From positions 8,494,001 to 8,558,000 of the forward strand of contig NZ_CP107939.1 in the NCBI RefSeq assembly GCF_036046055.1: 64,000 nucleotides of DNA. Direction: 5' to 3'. How positions within the stretch are numbered: the stretch's first letter is position 1; every line of letters starts with the position of its first letter. The notes beneath the pieces were generated by a model that was not told the origin of the DNA, searched no databases, and saw nothing but the letters and a program-made list of their open reading frames with translations. This DNA comes from Nocardia sp. NBC_00403. Lineage in GTDB: Bacteria; Actinomycetota; Actinomycetes; Mycobacteriales; Mycobacteriaceae. Shown here one piece after another: positions 1 through 8,781 of this stretch. Both the position numbers and the translations under genes were made by a program.

Positions 1-92
1 ACACCAGCTAAGGCGGACACGAACCCGCCGACCAGGGCGCTCGGACGGACCTACCCGTCCGGCCGCCGACAGACTCATCAGCGGAGGTTGGC

Positions 93-1445
93 ATGGCGGT
101 CACGCTGGAACATCCGGAATCGGTCAGCGCCATCCAGGACGGGGATCTGTCCTCGCGGGTCGCGGCCGAGGCCTATGTGGGTGGCGTCTGTTTCAAATTG
201 GGACCACCAATGCTGATCGGCGCCGAACTCGAGTGGCTCACCGTGCAGGGTGAGTGTTCGACGTCAGGCCGATCGGCCGCTCCCCGCCCGCAACTGGCTG
301 CACTCGCAGCTGCTCTCGGACCCTATGCACCGAGGTCCATCGCCCCCGATTCACCGGCGCTCTCACTGCCGGGGGGCAGCCGGGTCACCATCGAACCCGG
401 CGGTCAGATCGAACTCTCCAGCGCCCCGTTCGCCGCTGCCGCGCAGCTGTGCGAGGGATTGCGCATCGACTCCCGGATGTTGCGGGATCTTCTCGAATCC
501 CGATCCATCCGCACTGTCTCCGGCGCCGCCGACGCGGACCGCCGCCCCAAACGGGTGTTGCAGCTGCCGCGCTATCGCGCCATGGAGCAGTCCTTCGGCG
601 GTATCGGCCCCTTCGGCAAACTCATGATGTGCAATACCGCCGCCACCCAGGTCAGCGTCGATGCGGGCGCCGATCGCACGGAGGTCACTGCCCGCTGGAC
701 AGCGCTGTACACGATCGGTCCCGCACTGCTTGCCGCATTCGCCTGTTCGCCCGCGCTGCGTGGTGCGCCGGTGGGCGATTGGGCCTCGCAGCGGATGCGC
801 ACCTGGTTGCGACTCGACCACGCGCGCACCCGCCCACCTGTGGAGGCCTGGCCGAATCCGATCGCCGACTACGGCAGGTGGGCGCTGGATGTGCCGCTGC
901 TGTGCGTGCGCAGGCCGGACCCGGCGCACGATGGCGATGCCGCCGCGAACGGAGCGGGCGACAACGGGCATGATCCCGGTTGGTCCGCACCACCGGGGGC
1001 TTCGTTCGCCGATTGGCTTTCCGGCGCGCTCGACGACGAGGTGGGTCGCCGCCCTGATATCGGAGATCTCGACTACCACCTGACCACGTTGTTCCCGCCG
1101 GTGCGCGCGGCGGGGCACCTCGAGGTCCGCTACCTCGACGCCCAGCCCGACGACGACTGGATGGTCCCGATCCATGTGGTCGACGCGCTCATGTCGACCC
1201 CTGCCGCGGTGGCCGAGGCGACCGCGGTGGCCGCGCCGCTCGCCGGACAGTGGCTGCACGCGGCGCGCTGCGGCCTGGCCGACCCGCAGATCCGGTCGGT
1301 AGCTGTCGAGCTGTTGACCCTCGCCGAGGCTTATGCGGCCACACCGGACGCGGCCCGCGAGATCGCCGGAGCGCTCCGGCGATGTCGTGGTGGTCGGACT
1401 CCGACCGGCGAGGCCGTCGCCGACGGCGCAGGAGGAGGGTCGTGA
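93..1445 (+). CDS. egtA: Glutamate-cysteine ligase EgtA (ergothioneine pathway)
   Basis: The 450-residue product belongs to the GCS2 class of glutamate-cysteine ligases and would make gamma-glutamylcysteine, the sulfur donor that EgtB joins to hercynine. The family motif GAELEWLTVQ lies near residues 43-52 and the catalytic-fold segment PRYRAMEQSFGGIGPFG near residues 155-171. Length fits actinobacterial EgtA. The ATG is preceded by GGAGG at 83-87, which fixes the start. It is the first gene of the egt operon, and the following egtB, egtC and egtD confirm the role. Its stop codon overlaps a short downstream ORF as GTGA. A promoter would lie in the first 80 bases but none is clear. Confidence 0.93.
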   Translation: MAVTLEHPESVSAIQDGDLSSRVAAEAYVGGVCFKLGPPMLIGAELEWLTVQGECSTSGRSAAPRPQLAALAAALGPYAPRSIAPDSPALSLPGGSRVTIEPGGQIELSSAPFAAAAQLCEGLRIDSRMLRDLLESRSIRTVSGAADADRRPKRVLQLPRYRAMEQSFGGIGPFGKLMMCNTAATQVSVDAGADRTEVTARWTALYTIGPALLAAFACSPALRGAPVGDWASQRMRTWLRLDHARTRPPVEAWPNPIADYGRWALDVPLLCVRRPDPAHDGDAAANGAGDNGHDPGWSAPPGASFADWLSGALDDEVGRRPDIGDLDYHLTTLFPPVRAAGHLEVRYLDAQPDDDWMVPIHVVDALMSTPAAVAEATAVAAPLAGQWLHAARCGLADPQIRSVAVELLTLAEAYAATPDAAREIAGALRRCRGGRTPTGEAVADGAGGGS

Positions 1446-1597
1446 TCACGGTTGCGCGCGTTGGAGTTTCCCACGCGGGCAGCCGATTACCCGCCGACGT
1501 GCCGACGACACCCATGCCCGCGCGGGGAAAGGTCGCGCGCAGCGGCCGAATCAGCTCGCCGGCCGACCATGACCAACTGTGGAGAGCAGTCTCGTGA
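1442..1597 (+). CDS. Short coupled ORF between egtA and egtB (51 aa)
   Basis: The GTG at 1442 overlaps the egtA stop as GTGA and follows a very strong purine-rich site (AGGAGGAGGG, 1430-1439). Its own stop (1595-1597) overlaps the likely egtB GTG (1594) as GTGA. The peptide starts VITVARVGVSHAGSRL, has no recognisable domain, contains a rare TTA codon, and has lower third-position GC than its neighbours. It may be a real small protein, or only a translated leader that carries ribosomes from egtA to egtB. An older longer reading frame for either neighbour is a third possibility. Confidence 0.4.
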   Translation: MITVARVGVSHAGSRLPADVPTTPMPARGKVARSGRISSPADHDQLWRAVS

Positions 1598-2937
1598 CCA
1601 TTCATCACCCGAGCACCGACAACACCGAGACCGAACGGCTCCGGGACCAGATCGCCGAAGTTCTGACCCGGGCGCGCGACCGCACCCTCACCCTCACCGA
1701 CAGCCTCGACGAGGCCGAGCTGATCGCCCAGCATTCCCGGCTGATGAGCCCGCTGGTGTGGGACCTCGTGCACATCGGCAACCAGGAGGAGCTGTGGCTG
1801 GTGCGCGATGTCGGCGGACGTGAGCCGGTGCGCGCCGACATCGATGAGCTCTACGACGCCTTCAAGCACGCGCGCGCCAACCGGCCCGCGCTGCCGCTGC
1901 TGGACCCGACGCAGGCCAGAGGCTATGTCGGCACTGTGCGCGACAGGGTGTGGGAGGTGCTGGACCGCAGCGCATTACGCGGCAGGGAACTCGTCGACGG
2001 CGGTTTTGCCTTCGGCATGATCGCCCAGCACGAGCAACAGCACGACGAGACCATGCTGGCCACCCATCAGCTGCGAACCGGGCCCGCCGTGTTGTCCGCG
2101 CCCGCAGCGCCGACGGTGACCACCCCGGTCAGCGGCGAAGTGATCATTCCCGCAGGGGAATTCACCATGGGTACTTCGACCGAGCCGTGGGCCCTGGACA
2201 ACGAGCGCCCCGCGCACCGAGTGCAGGTGCCGGCCTTTGCCATCGACGCCGCGCCGGTGACCAACGCGCAGTACCTGGCCTTCGTCGGTGACGGCGGCTA
2301 CGACCGACCCGAGCTCTGGTCGGAGCGCGGCTGGGCGCATCGTCAGCAGGCCGGGCTCGTCGCGCCGCAGTTCTGGGAGCGCGATCCGGCCGGGCAGTGG
2401 TGGCGCCGGGTTTTCGGCGTGCCGACACCGCTGCGTCTGCATCAGCCGGTGCTGCACGTGTGCTGGTTCGAGGCCGAGGCCTACGCCAACTGGGCGGGCA
2501 AGCGCCTGCCCACCGAGGCCGAATGGGAGAAGGCGGCCCGCGTCGATCCGGCCACCGGGGAGTCGCGCCGCTACCCGTGGGGTAATGCCGAACCCGATTC
2601 CAGCACCGCGAATCTCGGGCAGCGACATCTGGAGCCCGCCGATGTCGGCGCGTACCCGGCGGGTGCGTCCCCGGCCGGCGTGCACCAACTCATCGGTGAT
2701 GTCTGGGAGTGGACCGCTTCCGGCTTCGATCCGTACCCGGGCTTCCGTGCCTTTCCGTATGCGGAGTACTCGGATGTCTTCTTCGGTGGTGACTATCGAG
2801 TGCTGCGCGGCGGATCGTTCGGCACCGATCCCGTTGCCTGCCGCAGCACTTTCCGCAACTGGGACCATCCGATCCGGCGGCAGATCTTCTCCGGCTTCCG
2901 GCTGGCCCGCGACCTTCGACAGGGTGAAGGCGAATGA
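1594..2937 (+). CDS. egtB: Hercynine oxygenase EgtB (iron-dependent C-S bond forming)
   Basis: EgtB joins hercynine and gamma-glutamylcysteine with O2 to give the sulfoxide intermediate of ergothioneine. The N-terminal DinB-like half carries the iron ligands: a His in LVHIGNQEE near residue 60 and the HX3HXE motif in QHEQQHDET near residues 146-152. The C-terminal half is an FGE/sulfatase-modifying-factor domain ending in RVLRGGSF and FRLAR. I chose the GTG at 1594 because GGAGAG at 1581-1586 gives good spacing and because it overlaps the stop of the short upstream ORF; an in-frame GTG at 1579 adds five residues but has no ribosome site. The stop overlaps the ATG of another short ORF. Confidence 0.93.
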   Translation: MTIHHPSTDNTETERLRDQIAEVLTRARDRTLTLTDSLDEAELIAQHSRLMSPLVWDLVHIGNQEELWLVRDVGGREPVRADIDELYDAFKHARANRPALPLLDPTQARGYVGTVRDRVWEVLDRSALRGRELVDGGFAFGMIAQHEQQHDETMLATHQLRTGPAVLSAPAAPTVTTPVSGEVIIPAGEFTMGTSTEPWALDNERPAHRVQVPAFAIDAAPVTNAQYLAFVGDGGYDRPELWSERGWAHRQQAGLVAPQFWERDPAGQWWRRVFGVPTPLRLHQPVLHVCWFEAEAYANWAGKRLPTEAEWEKAARVDPATGESRRYPWGNAEPDSSTANLGQRHLEPADVGAYPAGASPAGVHQLIGDVWEWTASGFDPYPGFRAFPYAEYSDVFFGGDYRVLRGGSFGTDPVACRSTFRNWDHPIRRQIFSGFRLARDLRQGEGE

Positions 2938-3035
2938 GCACTACGGCAGCGGCAGGCCACGATCGCCACGGCTGCCGGGATGCGGTGCTCGGCATCGGCT
3001 TTCATCGTTGCTACCCGCGAGCCGCCGATGTGTAG
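2934..3035 (+). CDS. Short coupled ORF between egtB and egtC (33 aa)
   Basis: The ATG at 2934 overlaps the egtB stop as ATGA and follows AGGGTGAAGG (2921-2930), a good ribosome site. The 33-residue peptide begins MSTTAAAGHDRHGCRD, and its TAG stop (3033-3035) lies just inside the start of egtC at 3028. The egtC start itself has no visible Shine-Dalgarno, so this ORF probably delivers ribosomes to it. No domain is recognisable. It mirrors the linker ORF between egtA and egtB. It could be a real peptide or purely a coupling device. Confidence 0.38.
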   Translation: MSTTAAAGHDRHGCRDAVLGIGFHRCYPRAADV

Positions 3036-3882
3036 GCAGCTCGGTTACCTCGGCCCGCAGGTGCGGGTGGGTGACATGCTCACGCTCGGAACACATTCAC
3101 TGCGCACCCAGGCGTGGGCGCCGAAGGACATGCGTCGTGGCGGCACGATAAACGCCGACGGGTTCGGTGTCGCCTGGTGGCGCGACGGCGACGATTCGGT
3201 GACGGTCAGCCGCTACCGCAATTCGGCGCCGATCTGGACCGACCCGGCCGTCGAAGAGGTACTGCCGCAACTGGAATCGTGGGCGGTGCTGGCCGCGGTA
3301 CGCTCGGCCACCGTCGGCATGCCGATCGAGCGGAGCGCCTGCGCGCCGTTCACCCACGGCCGCTGGGCATTCAGCCACAACGGCATGGTGTCGGATTGGC
3401 GGCGCACGCTCGCCGCGGTGGCCGCGGAATTCGACAGCACCGCAGCCGAACTCGGCGCCGGGCTGTTCACGCCGACCCGGTTGCTCGAAGCGGAATCGGC
3501 CACCGATTCGGCAACGCTCTGGGTGATTCTGCGCGGCCTGCTCGCCACCGGCGCGCCCGACGGCGAGTGGGGGGCCGCGCCCGCCGCGCTGAGCCTGCTG
3601 GTCTCCGCCGTGCTCGCCCACGCCCCGCAATCGCGACTGAACTTCCTGCTCGGCGATGGCGCCCAACTGTGGGCGACCACCTGGCATCACTCGCTGTCGG
3701 CGCTGGTCACCGACGACTTCGCCATCCTCTCCTCCGAACCGTTCGATGACGACCCCCGCTGGCAGCCGATCCCCGATCGGAGCCTGGTCACCGCACGGCC
3801 CGGCGCGCTGTCGGTCGATCCGCTTCCCTCCGCACCCGCGTCACCCGAGAAAGACGCGATACCGAAAGGCACTCCGCTATGA
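3028..3882 (+). CDS. egtC: Gamma-glutamyl hercynylcysteine S-oxide hydrolase EgtC
   Basis: This 284-residue class-II glutamine amidotransferase removes the gamma-glutamyl group from the EgtB product. The start at 3028 is chosen because the protein then begins MCRQLGYLGP, placing the catalytic N-terminal Cys directly after the initiator Met, as this Ntn-hydrolase family requires. The in-frame ATG at 2980 would bury that Cys behind 16 residues. The family elements NADGFGVAWW and FSHNGMVSDW follow. No ribosome site precedes the start; initiation is probably coupled to the upstream short ORF. It overlaps egtD as ATGA. Confidence 0.93.
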   Translation: MCRQLGYLGPQVRVGDMLTLGTHSLRTQAWAPKDMRRGGTINADGFGVAWWRDGDDSVTVSRYRNSAPIWTDPAVEEVLPQLESWAVLAAVRSATVGMPIERSACAPFTHGRWAFSHNGMVSDWRRTLAAVAAEFDSTAAELGAGLFTPTRLLEAESATDSATLWVILRGLLATGAPDGEWGAAPAALSLLVSAVLAHAPQSRLNFLLGDGAQLWATTWHHSLSALVTDDFAILSSEPFDDDPRWQPIPDRSLVTARPGALSVDPLPSAPASPEKDAIPKGTPL

Positions 3883-4850
3883 CTGGACCGACGCTGGAGA
3901 TCTACCTATCCGACGACGACCTCACCTCGGCGTTGCGGGCGGATGCCAGGCTCGGGCTCACCGCGGACCCGAAGTGGTTGCCACCCAAGTGGTTCTACGA
4001 CGCCCGCGGCAGCGAACTGTTCGAGCAGATCACCGAACTGCCGGAGTACTACCCGACGCGCACCGAACGCGCATTGCTGCAACAGGTTGTCGGCGAGATC
4101 GCGCGCACCGCGCAGGCCGAGGTCCTCGTCGAGTTGGGCGCCGGTTCGGCAGCCAAAACTCGGCTGCTGCTCTCCGCGCTCACCAGCGAGGGGCCGTTGA
4201 AGACCTATGTCCCGCAGGATGTCTCGTCCTCGGCGCTGCGCGCGGCCGCCGACGAGATCGCGGCGGAATTCCCCGGTCTCGCCGTCCACGGAGTGGTCAG
4301 CGATTTCACCGACACCCTGCACAACCTGCCCGGCGGCGGCCGCCGCATGATCGCCTTCCTCGGTGGCACCATCGGCAATCTCGTCCCGGCCGAACGCGCC
4401 GATTTCCTTGCGAGCATCCACGACGTGCTGGAACCCGGTGAACAACTGCTGCTCGGCGCCGGCCTGGTCATCGACCCCGCCGTCCTCGTCCCCGCCTACG
4501 ACGATGCCGCGGGGGTCACTGCGGAGTTCAACCGAAATGTCCTGCATGTTCTCAACAACCGGCTCGACGCCGACTTCGAACCCGACAAGTTCGAGCACAT
4601 CGCCGTTTGGGATGCCGAGAACGAATGGATCGAAATGCGCCTGGAGGCAGTCGAGGACATGACCGTCGGGGTCCGCGATCTCGACCTGACCGTCGAATTC
4701 GCCCGCGGTGAGCAGCTACGCACCGAAATCTCCGCCAAGTTCCGTATCAATGGGCTCGACGCCGAACTGACGGCAGCAGGTTTCCGCACCGAACACGTCT
4801 GGACCGACCCGGACAACCGTTTCGCGCTGGTACTCGCAGCCAGAATATGA
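3879..4850 (+). CDS. egtD: L-histidine N-alpha-methyltransferase EgtD
   Basis: EgtD trimethylates histidine to hercynine with three S-adenosylmethionines, the first committed step of ergothioneine synthesis. The 323-residue length matches the family. The characteristic KWFYDARGSELFEQIT is near residues 38-53, the SAM-binding LVELGAGSAAKTRLLL near 85-100, and LGGTIGNLVPAER near 161-173. The ATG overlaps the egtC stop. No egtE (the PLP-dependent C-S lyase) follows, so the last step must be encoded elsewhere. Confidence 0.95.
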   Translation: MTGPTLEIYLSDDDLTSALRADARLGLTADPKWLPPKWFYDARGSELFEQITELPEYYPTRTERALLQQVVGEIARTAQAEVLVELGAGSAAKTRLLLSALTSEGPLKTYVPQDVSSSALRAAADEIAAEFPGLAVHGVVSDFTDTLHNLPGGGRRMIAFLGGTIGNLVPAERADFLASIHDVLEPGEQLLLGAGLVIDPAVLVPAYDDAAGVTAEFNRNVLHVLNNRLDADFEPDKFEHIAVWDAENEWIEMRLEAVEDMTVGVRDLDLTVEFARGEQLRTEISAKFRINGLDAELTAAGFRTEHVWTDPDNRFALVLAARI

Positions 4851-4853
4851 CCG

Positions 4854-4874
4854 GTCGCCTCTCGTTCAGGCGAC
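4854..4874. terminator. Short hairpin between convergent egtD and tetR
   Basis: GTCGCCT (4854-4860) and AGGCGAC (4868-4874) form a perfect 7-bp stem with a 7-nt loop. It sits between two converging genes and overlaps the TetR stop codon. There is no T-tract, so termination is inferred from position. Confidence 0.4.
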
Positions 4875-5438
4875 GTGCAATTCGATCACCCGGGCGACCA
4901 GTGCCCGCACATCGATAGCCGGACCGACCAGCCGAAGGCTGCGGTTGGCTTGCAGCGCCGCGATGCCGTGCAGATTGGTCCACAGCGCAATCGCCCGCTC
5001 CCCCGGCGGACCGGAGTCGGTGTCCGCCGGGGTCGCCTCGTGGACGAGCGCGGCGAACCGCCGGAACAGCGGCAGCGTCGTCGAGCGCAGGTTCTCGCCG
5101 GAGCCCTCGAGCAGATCGTGGCGGAACATCAGGGTGAACATCTCGGGCCGCAGTCCCGCGAACTCGACATATGCCGCACCCATGCGCTCCAGGTGCTCGC
5201 GTGCCGTCGCCGCACCCGCCTCGACCACATCGAACCATTCGATGAGATCCGCGAAGCCACGGGCGGCGATGGCGGCCAGCAAGGCATTGTGGGTGGGGAA
5301 GTGCCTGCGCGGCGCACCGTGTGACACCCCTGCCGCCCTGGTGATCGCGCGCAGCCCGAGCCGGCCCGCGCCGACTTCCTCCAGCAGCTCGACACCGGCA
5401 CCGACCAGCCGTTCCCGCAGTGACTCGTTTCCGACCAT
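4866..5438 (-). CDS. TetR-family transcriptional regulator
   Basis: The N-terminal helix-turn-helix is readable in GLRAITRAAGVSHGAPRRHF, followed by a divergent ligand-binding half of ordinary TetR length (about 190 residues). It is transcribed away from a plsC-like gene, and the space between them has two perfect palindromes. The ATG at 5438 is preferred, because the upstream GTG (5468) would lie inside the first palindrome and make the operator part of the coding sequence. It most likely represses itself and the acyltransferase. The ligand is unknown; an acyl compound is a guess from the neighbour. Confidence 0.85.
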   Translation of the reverse strand: MVGNESLRERLVGAGVELLEEVGAGRLGLRAITRAAGVSHGAPRRHFPTHNALLAAIAARGFADLIEWFDVVEAGAATAREHLERMGAAYVEFAGLRPEMFTLMFRHDLLEGSGENLRSTTLPLFRRFAALVHEATPADTDSGPPGERAIALWTNLHGIAALQANRSLRLVGPAIDVRALVARVIELHVA

Positions 5439-5460
5439 TGCGACATTGTCGCAGCGTCGA

Positions 5461-5499
5461 GTAGACACTGTCTACTTCGTGCTGTAGACAGTGTCTACA
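5461..5499. promoter_or_regulatory. Twin palindromic operator of the divergent TetR
   Basis: Two perfect 15-bp palindromes, GTAGACACTGTCTAC (5461-5475) and GTAGACAGTGTCTAC (5484-5498), sit 23 bp centre to centre between tetR and the acyltransferase gene; the second extends to 17 bp. They differ only in the central base. Position and symmetry make them the probable binding sites of the adjacent TetR protein. Confidence 0.75.
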
Positions 5500-5521
5500 G
5501 ACAACTTTCTCGGAGGCTCTT

Positions 5522-6199
5522 GTGTGGTACCGGCTGTTCAAGTACGTGTTGCTAGGCCCGCTGTTGCGGTTACTCGGCAGACCCGAAGTGGAAGGGTTGC
5601 GGCATGTTCCGAAAGAGGGACCGGTCATCATCGCGGCCAACCACCTGGCCGTGATCGACTCGCTATACCTGGCGCTGGTCATGCCGCGGCGAGTCACGTT
5701 CCTGGCCAAGCAGGAGTACTTCACCGGCACCGGGGTGAAGGGACGCTTCCAGCGCTGGTTCTTTACCGCGTCAGGCCAGGTGCCGGTGGACCGGACCGGC
5801 GGCACCGCGGCCGCGGACGCTCTCGCCGCCGCCACGAAGATCCTGCGGTCGGGCGGCGTCTGGGCGATCCACCCGGAAGGCACCCGCTCCCCCGACGGCC
5901 GGATCTACCGCGGCCGAACAGGTGCGCTGCGCGTCGCCATGGCGACGGGCGCTCCGGTAATCCCGGTGGTGTTGTCCGGCACCGACAAGGTGAACCCGCG
6001 CGGCAGCCGGTGCTGGCGCTTCGCCAAGGTCCGCATCGATGTGGGCGCACCGCGCTACTACCCGCCGATCGTGCTGCACACCGAGGTGCCCGTCGAGCGC
6101 GTTCGTGCCGCAACCGATCTGTTGATGCGGGAACTCGCCGCGCGGTCGGGCCGCCACTACGTCGACCGCTACGCGGCCACCTTCGGCAGCAAGCAGTAG
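5522..6199 (+). CDS. 1-acylglycerol-3-phosphate O-acyltransferase (PlsC family)
   Basis: The 225-residue protein has the PlsC acceptor-binding motifs: the catalytic HX4D in NHLAVIDS (residues about 40-47) and HPEGTRSPDG near residues 119-128, followed by VIPVVLSGT. It would acylate lysophosphatidate or a related lysolipid at the inner membrane face; the first 20 residues are hydrophobic enough to associate with membrane. GGAGG (5512-5516) precedes the GTG start. It directly follows the two TetR palindromes, so its expression is probably repressed by the divergent regulator. Confidence 0.88.
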   Translation: MWYRLFKYVLLGPLLRLLGRPEVEGLRHVPKEGPVIIAANHLAVIDSLYLALVMPRRVTFLAKQEYFTGTGVKGRFQRWFFTASGQVPVDRTGGTAAADALAAATKILRSGGVWAIHPEGTRSPDGRIYRGRTGALRVAMATGAPVIPVVLSGTDKVNPRGSRCWRFAKVRIDVGAPRYYPPIVLHTEVPVERVRAATDLLMRELAARSGRHYVDRYAATFGSKQ

Positions 6200-6350
6200 C
6201 CGGAATTACCAGAACAGATCGGCCGGCGAATCGAAAGAGGGTTAACGCCGGGTCGAAATGGCGGGATAGTGGAGACAGGCCGGGAAACGGCTGCAGTGCG
6301 CTCGGGCGAGGCGGATCCGGCCACTGCGTTCGTGATGAGGGAGTTGGACG

Positions 6351-7997
6351 TTGAGCAGGTTCACCGACGAGATGTACGCGACGGCCGACACCTCCACCCA
6401 CGGGCTTGTCACCGGAGAACCCGACGCCCCGCGACGCCAGACCTGGGGCGAAATCCATCAGATCGCACGCCGCATGGCGGGTGCACTTGCCGAAGCCGGG
6501 ATCGGACACAGCGACGCTGTCGGCGTGCTCGCCGGCCTGCCGGTCGATATCGCACCCGCATGCCAAGCCATCTGGATGCGGGGCGCGTCGATCACCATGT
6601 TGCATCAGCCGACCCCGCGCACCGATCTGATGATGTGGGCTCGTGACACCGAGACCGTGCTCACCATGATCGAGGCGCGGGCCGTGGTGCTCGGCGCTCC
6701 CTTCGAGGCCGCGGAGCCGCTGCTGCGCGAGCGCGGCATCACGGTGGTGCGCATCGATCAGCTGCACAACGGCAAGGACACCGATCCGGTGCCGACCACC
6801 GAATCCGATATCGCGTTGCAGCAGTTGACTTCCGGGTCGACCGGATCGCCCAAAGCGGTGCAGATCACGCACGGAAACTTCTTCGTCAACGCGTACGCCA
6901 TGTTCGATCGGGTGAAGTTCCAGCTCGACGACGATGTGATGATCAGCTGGCTGCCCCTGTTCCACGACATGGGCATGGTCGGATTCCTCAGCGTCCCGAT
7001 GCAATTCGGCGCCGAGGTGGTGTGCGTGACGCCGCTGGACTTCCTGATGCGCCCCCTGCTGTGGGCGGAGCTGATCGACAAGTACCGCGGCACCGTCACG
7101 GCGGCACCGAATTTCGCGTACTCCCTGCTGGCTCGCCGGCTGAAGCAGGCGGAGGCGGGATCGCTTGATCTCAGCAGCGTCCGCTACATGTGGAACGGTG
7201 CGGAGCCGGTCGATCCCGACACCATGGACGCGCTTGCCGCGGCCGGACAACGCTTCGGGCTCAACCCGATGGCACTGACCCCCGTCTACGGCATGGCCGA
7301 AACCACCCTGGCCGTCTCGGTCCCGGACCCGGGCCACGGCCAGGTGCTCGACATCGTCGACGCCGACCTGCTCGAGGCGCTCGGTAAGGCGGTGCCGGTG
7401 CACGACGACCATACGCACCAGGGCAATGTCCGCAGACTGCCGACGCTGGGCTACCTGGTCGACAACCTGGAGGGCCGGGTAGTCGACGCCGAACGCCAGC
7501 CGCTGCCGACCCGATCGGTAGGCGTCATCGAATTGCGCGGCCCAGCGGCTACTGCCGGCTATATCACCGTCAACGGCTTCCGCTCCGCACAGGACGACGA
7601 GGGCTGGCTCGACACCGGCGACATCGGCTACTTCACCGAAGAGGGCCTTGTCGTGGTCTGTGGCCGCATCAAGGACGTCATCATCATGGGCGGCCGCAAT
7701 ATTTACCCCACCGACATCGAGCGCGCTGCGATGCACGTCACCGGCGTCCGGCCGGGCAATGCGGTCGCCGTCCGTCTCGACGCCGGTGAGAAACGCGAAA
7801 GCTTCGCGGTGGTGGTGGAGAGCAACGACCACCAGAACGCCGACGAGGTCAAACGCATCGAACACGAGATCGTGCATGCGGTCTTCACCGAGGTCGGCGT
7901 CCGCCCTCGCACCGTCACGGTGCTCGGTCCGGGTGCGCTTCCCAAGACCTCCTCGGGCAAACTCCGCCGCTCCGCCACCGCCATCCACCTGCACTGA
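6351..7997 (+). CDS. Fatty acyl-AMP ligase / acyl-CoA synthetase (Pks16/Rv1013-like)
   Basis: This ANL-superfamily enzyme of 548 residues activates a fatty acid with ATP. It contains the P-loop [13 protein letters not shown] near residue 162, [11 protein letters not shown] near 316, the [16 protein letters not shown] hinge near 440, and the adenylation lysine in [12 protein letters not shown] close to the C-terminus. The sequence [12 protein letters not shown] at the start and the neighbouring pth and rplY match M. tuberculosis pks16 (Rv1013), which is not a polyketide synthase despite its name. The TTG at 6351 has AGGGAG (6338-6343) upstream. Whether it stops at acyl-AMP or makes CoA esters cannot be told from sequence alone. 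Confidence 0.88.
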   Translation: MSRFTDEMYATADTSTHGLVTGEPDAPRRQTWGEIHQIARRMAGALAEAGIGHSDAVGVLAGLPVDIAPACQAIWMRGASITMLHQPTPRTDLMMWARDTETVLTMIEARAVVLGAPFEAAEPLLRERGITVVRIDQLHNGKDTDPVPTTESDIALQQLTSGSTGSPKAVQITHGNFFVNAYAMFDRVKFQLDDDVMISWLPLFHDMGMVGFLSVPMQFGAEVVCVTPLDFLMRPLLWAELIDKYRGTVTAAPNFAYSLLARRLKQAEAGSLDLSSVRYMWNGAEPVDPDTMDALAAAGQRFGLNPMALTPVYGMAETTLAVSVPDPGHGQVLDIVDADLLEALGKAVPVHDDHTHQGNVRRLPTLGYLVDNLEGRVVDAERQPLPTRSVGVIELRGPAATAGYITVNGFRSAQDDEGWLDTGDIGYFTEEGLVVVCGRIKDVIIMGGRNIYPTDIERAAMHVTGVRPGNAVAVRLDAGEKRESFAVVVESNDHQNADEVKRIEHEIVHAVFTEVGVRPRTVTVLGPGALPKTSSGKLRRSATAIHLH

Positions 7998-8065
7998 ACA
8001 TCAGCCTGCACGGCGCAGCGATGAATGTCTGCCACGGCCGTCGTCTCGGCATCGCCCCCACCGAG

Positions 8066-8092
8066 GTCCTCGCCTTCGGCAAGGGCGAGGAC
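8066..8092. terminator. Bidirectional hairpin between acyl-AMP ligase and pth
   Basis: GTCCTCGCC (8066-8074) and GGCGAGGAC (8084-8092) make a perfect 9-bp stem with a 9-nt loop in the 178-bp space between two converging genes. No T-run follows. Nothing else recognisable lies in this space. Confidence 0.5.
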
Positions 8093-8175
8093 GACCCCCC
8101 GACGCGCTATCGCTTTCCCCGCTGATCTGGCGACATGCCTTGTACCCGTAGGAAATTGGTGCCGCGAGCGGGCGT

Positions 8176-8757
8176 TCAGTGCAGCTGGTTCTGTGCCGTC
8201 TCCAGCCCGACGCGCAGCAGCAGCTCGACCGCGTCGGCGGTCTGCTCGACGATCACCGGAACTTCCTTGCGCTCGGGAGCCGAGAACGGCTTGAGCACAT
8301 AGTCCGCGGGATCCTGACGACCGGGCGGACGGCCGACGCCGAACCGAACCCGCAGGTAGTCCTTCGTGGTCAGGGCGCTGGACACGGAGCGAAGACCATT
8401 GTGGCCGCCCTCGCCGCCGCCGCGCTTGAGTCGCACGGCGCCGAAGGGGAGATCGAGTTCGTCGTGGATGACGATCACCTCGGTGAGCGGCACGGAGAAG
8501 AAGCGGGCCAATGCGGCGACCGGGCGACCGGACAGGTTCATGAACGATCGCGGTTTGGCGATCAGCACCTGACGGCCGTCGAGGCGGGCCTGCAGTAGAT
8601 CCGCGCCCGACTTCTTGTGCACGGCAAAACGGCCGCCGACGCGCTCCGCGAGCACGTCGGCGACCATGAAGCCGACATTGTGCCGGGTGCGCTCGTATTC
8701 GGGACCTGGATTACCCAGTCCGACTACGAGTGCGGGCCCGGTCGTGGATTCGGTCAT
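8176..8757 (-). CDS. pth: Peptidyl-tRNA hydrolase
   Basis: Pth releases peptides from tRNAs that dropped off ribosomes. The 193-residue protein shows [20 protein letters not shown] with the catalytic His at its centre (about residue 26), [10 protein letters not shown] near 64-73, [11 protein letters not shown] with the catalytic Asp (about 96-106), and [12 protein letters not shown] near 112-123. It lies 24 bp downstream of rplY on the same strand, the usual rplY-pth pairing, and is probably cotranscribed. Confidence 0.96.
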   Translation of the reverse strand: MTESTTGPALVVGLGNPGPEYERTRHNVGFMVADVLAERVGGRFAVHKKSGADLLQARLDGRQVLIAKPRSFMNLSGRPVAALARFFSVPLTEVIVIHDELDLPFGAVRLKRGGGEGGHNGLRSVSSALTTKDYLRVRFGVGRPPGRQDPADYVLKPFSAPERKEVPVIVEQTADAVELLLRVGLETAQNQLH

Positions 8758-8781
8758 GAAGTAACCGACCCGTTGGAGTTC

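Noticed and set aside
2980..3027. 16-residue N-terminal extension of EgtC
   Set aside because: It would hide the catalytic N-terminal Cys that this enzyme family needs.
5763..7994. Very long open frame (743 codons) on the minus strand across the acyltransferase and acyl-AMP ligase
   Set aside because: It lies opposite two genes with clear domains. Its peptide is His/Arg/Gly-rich without any motif, as expected for the antisense strand of high-GC coding DNA.
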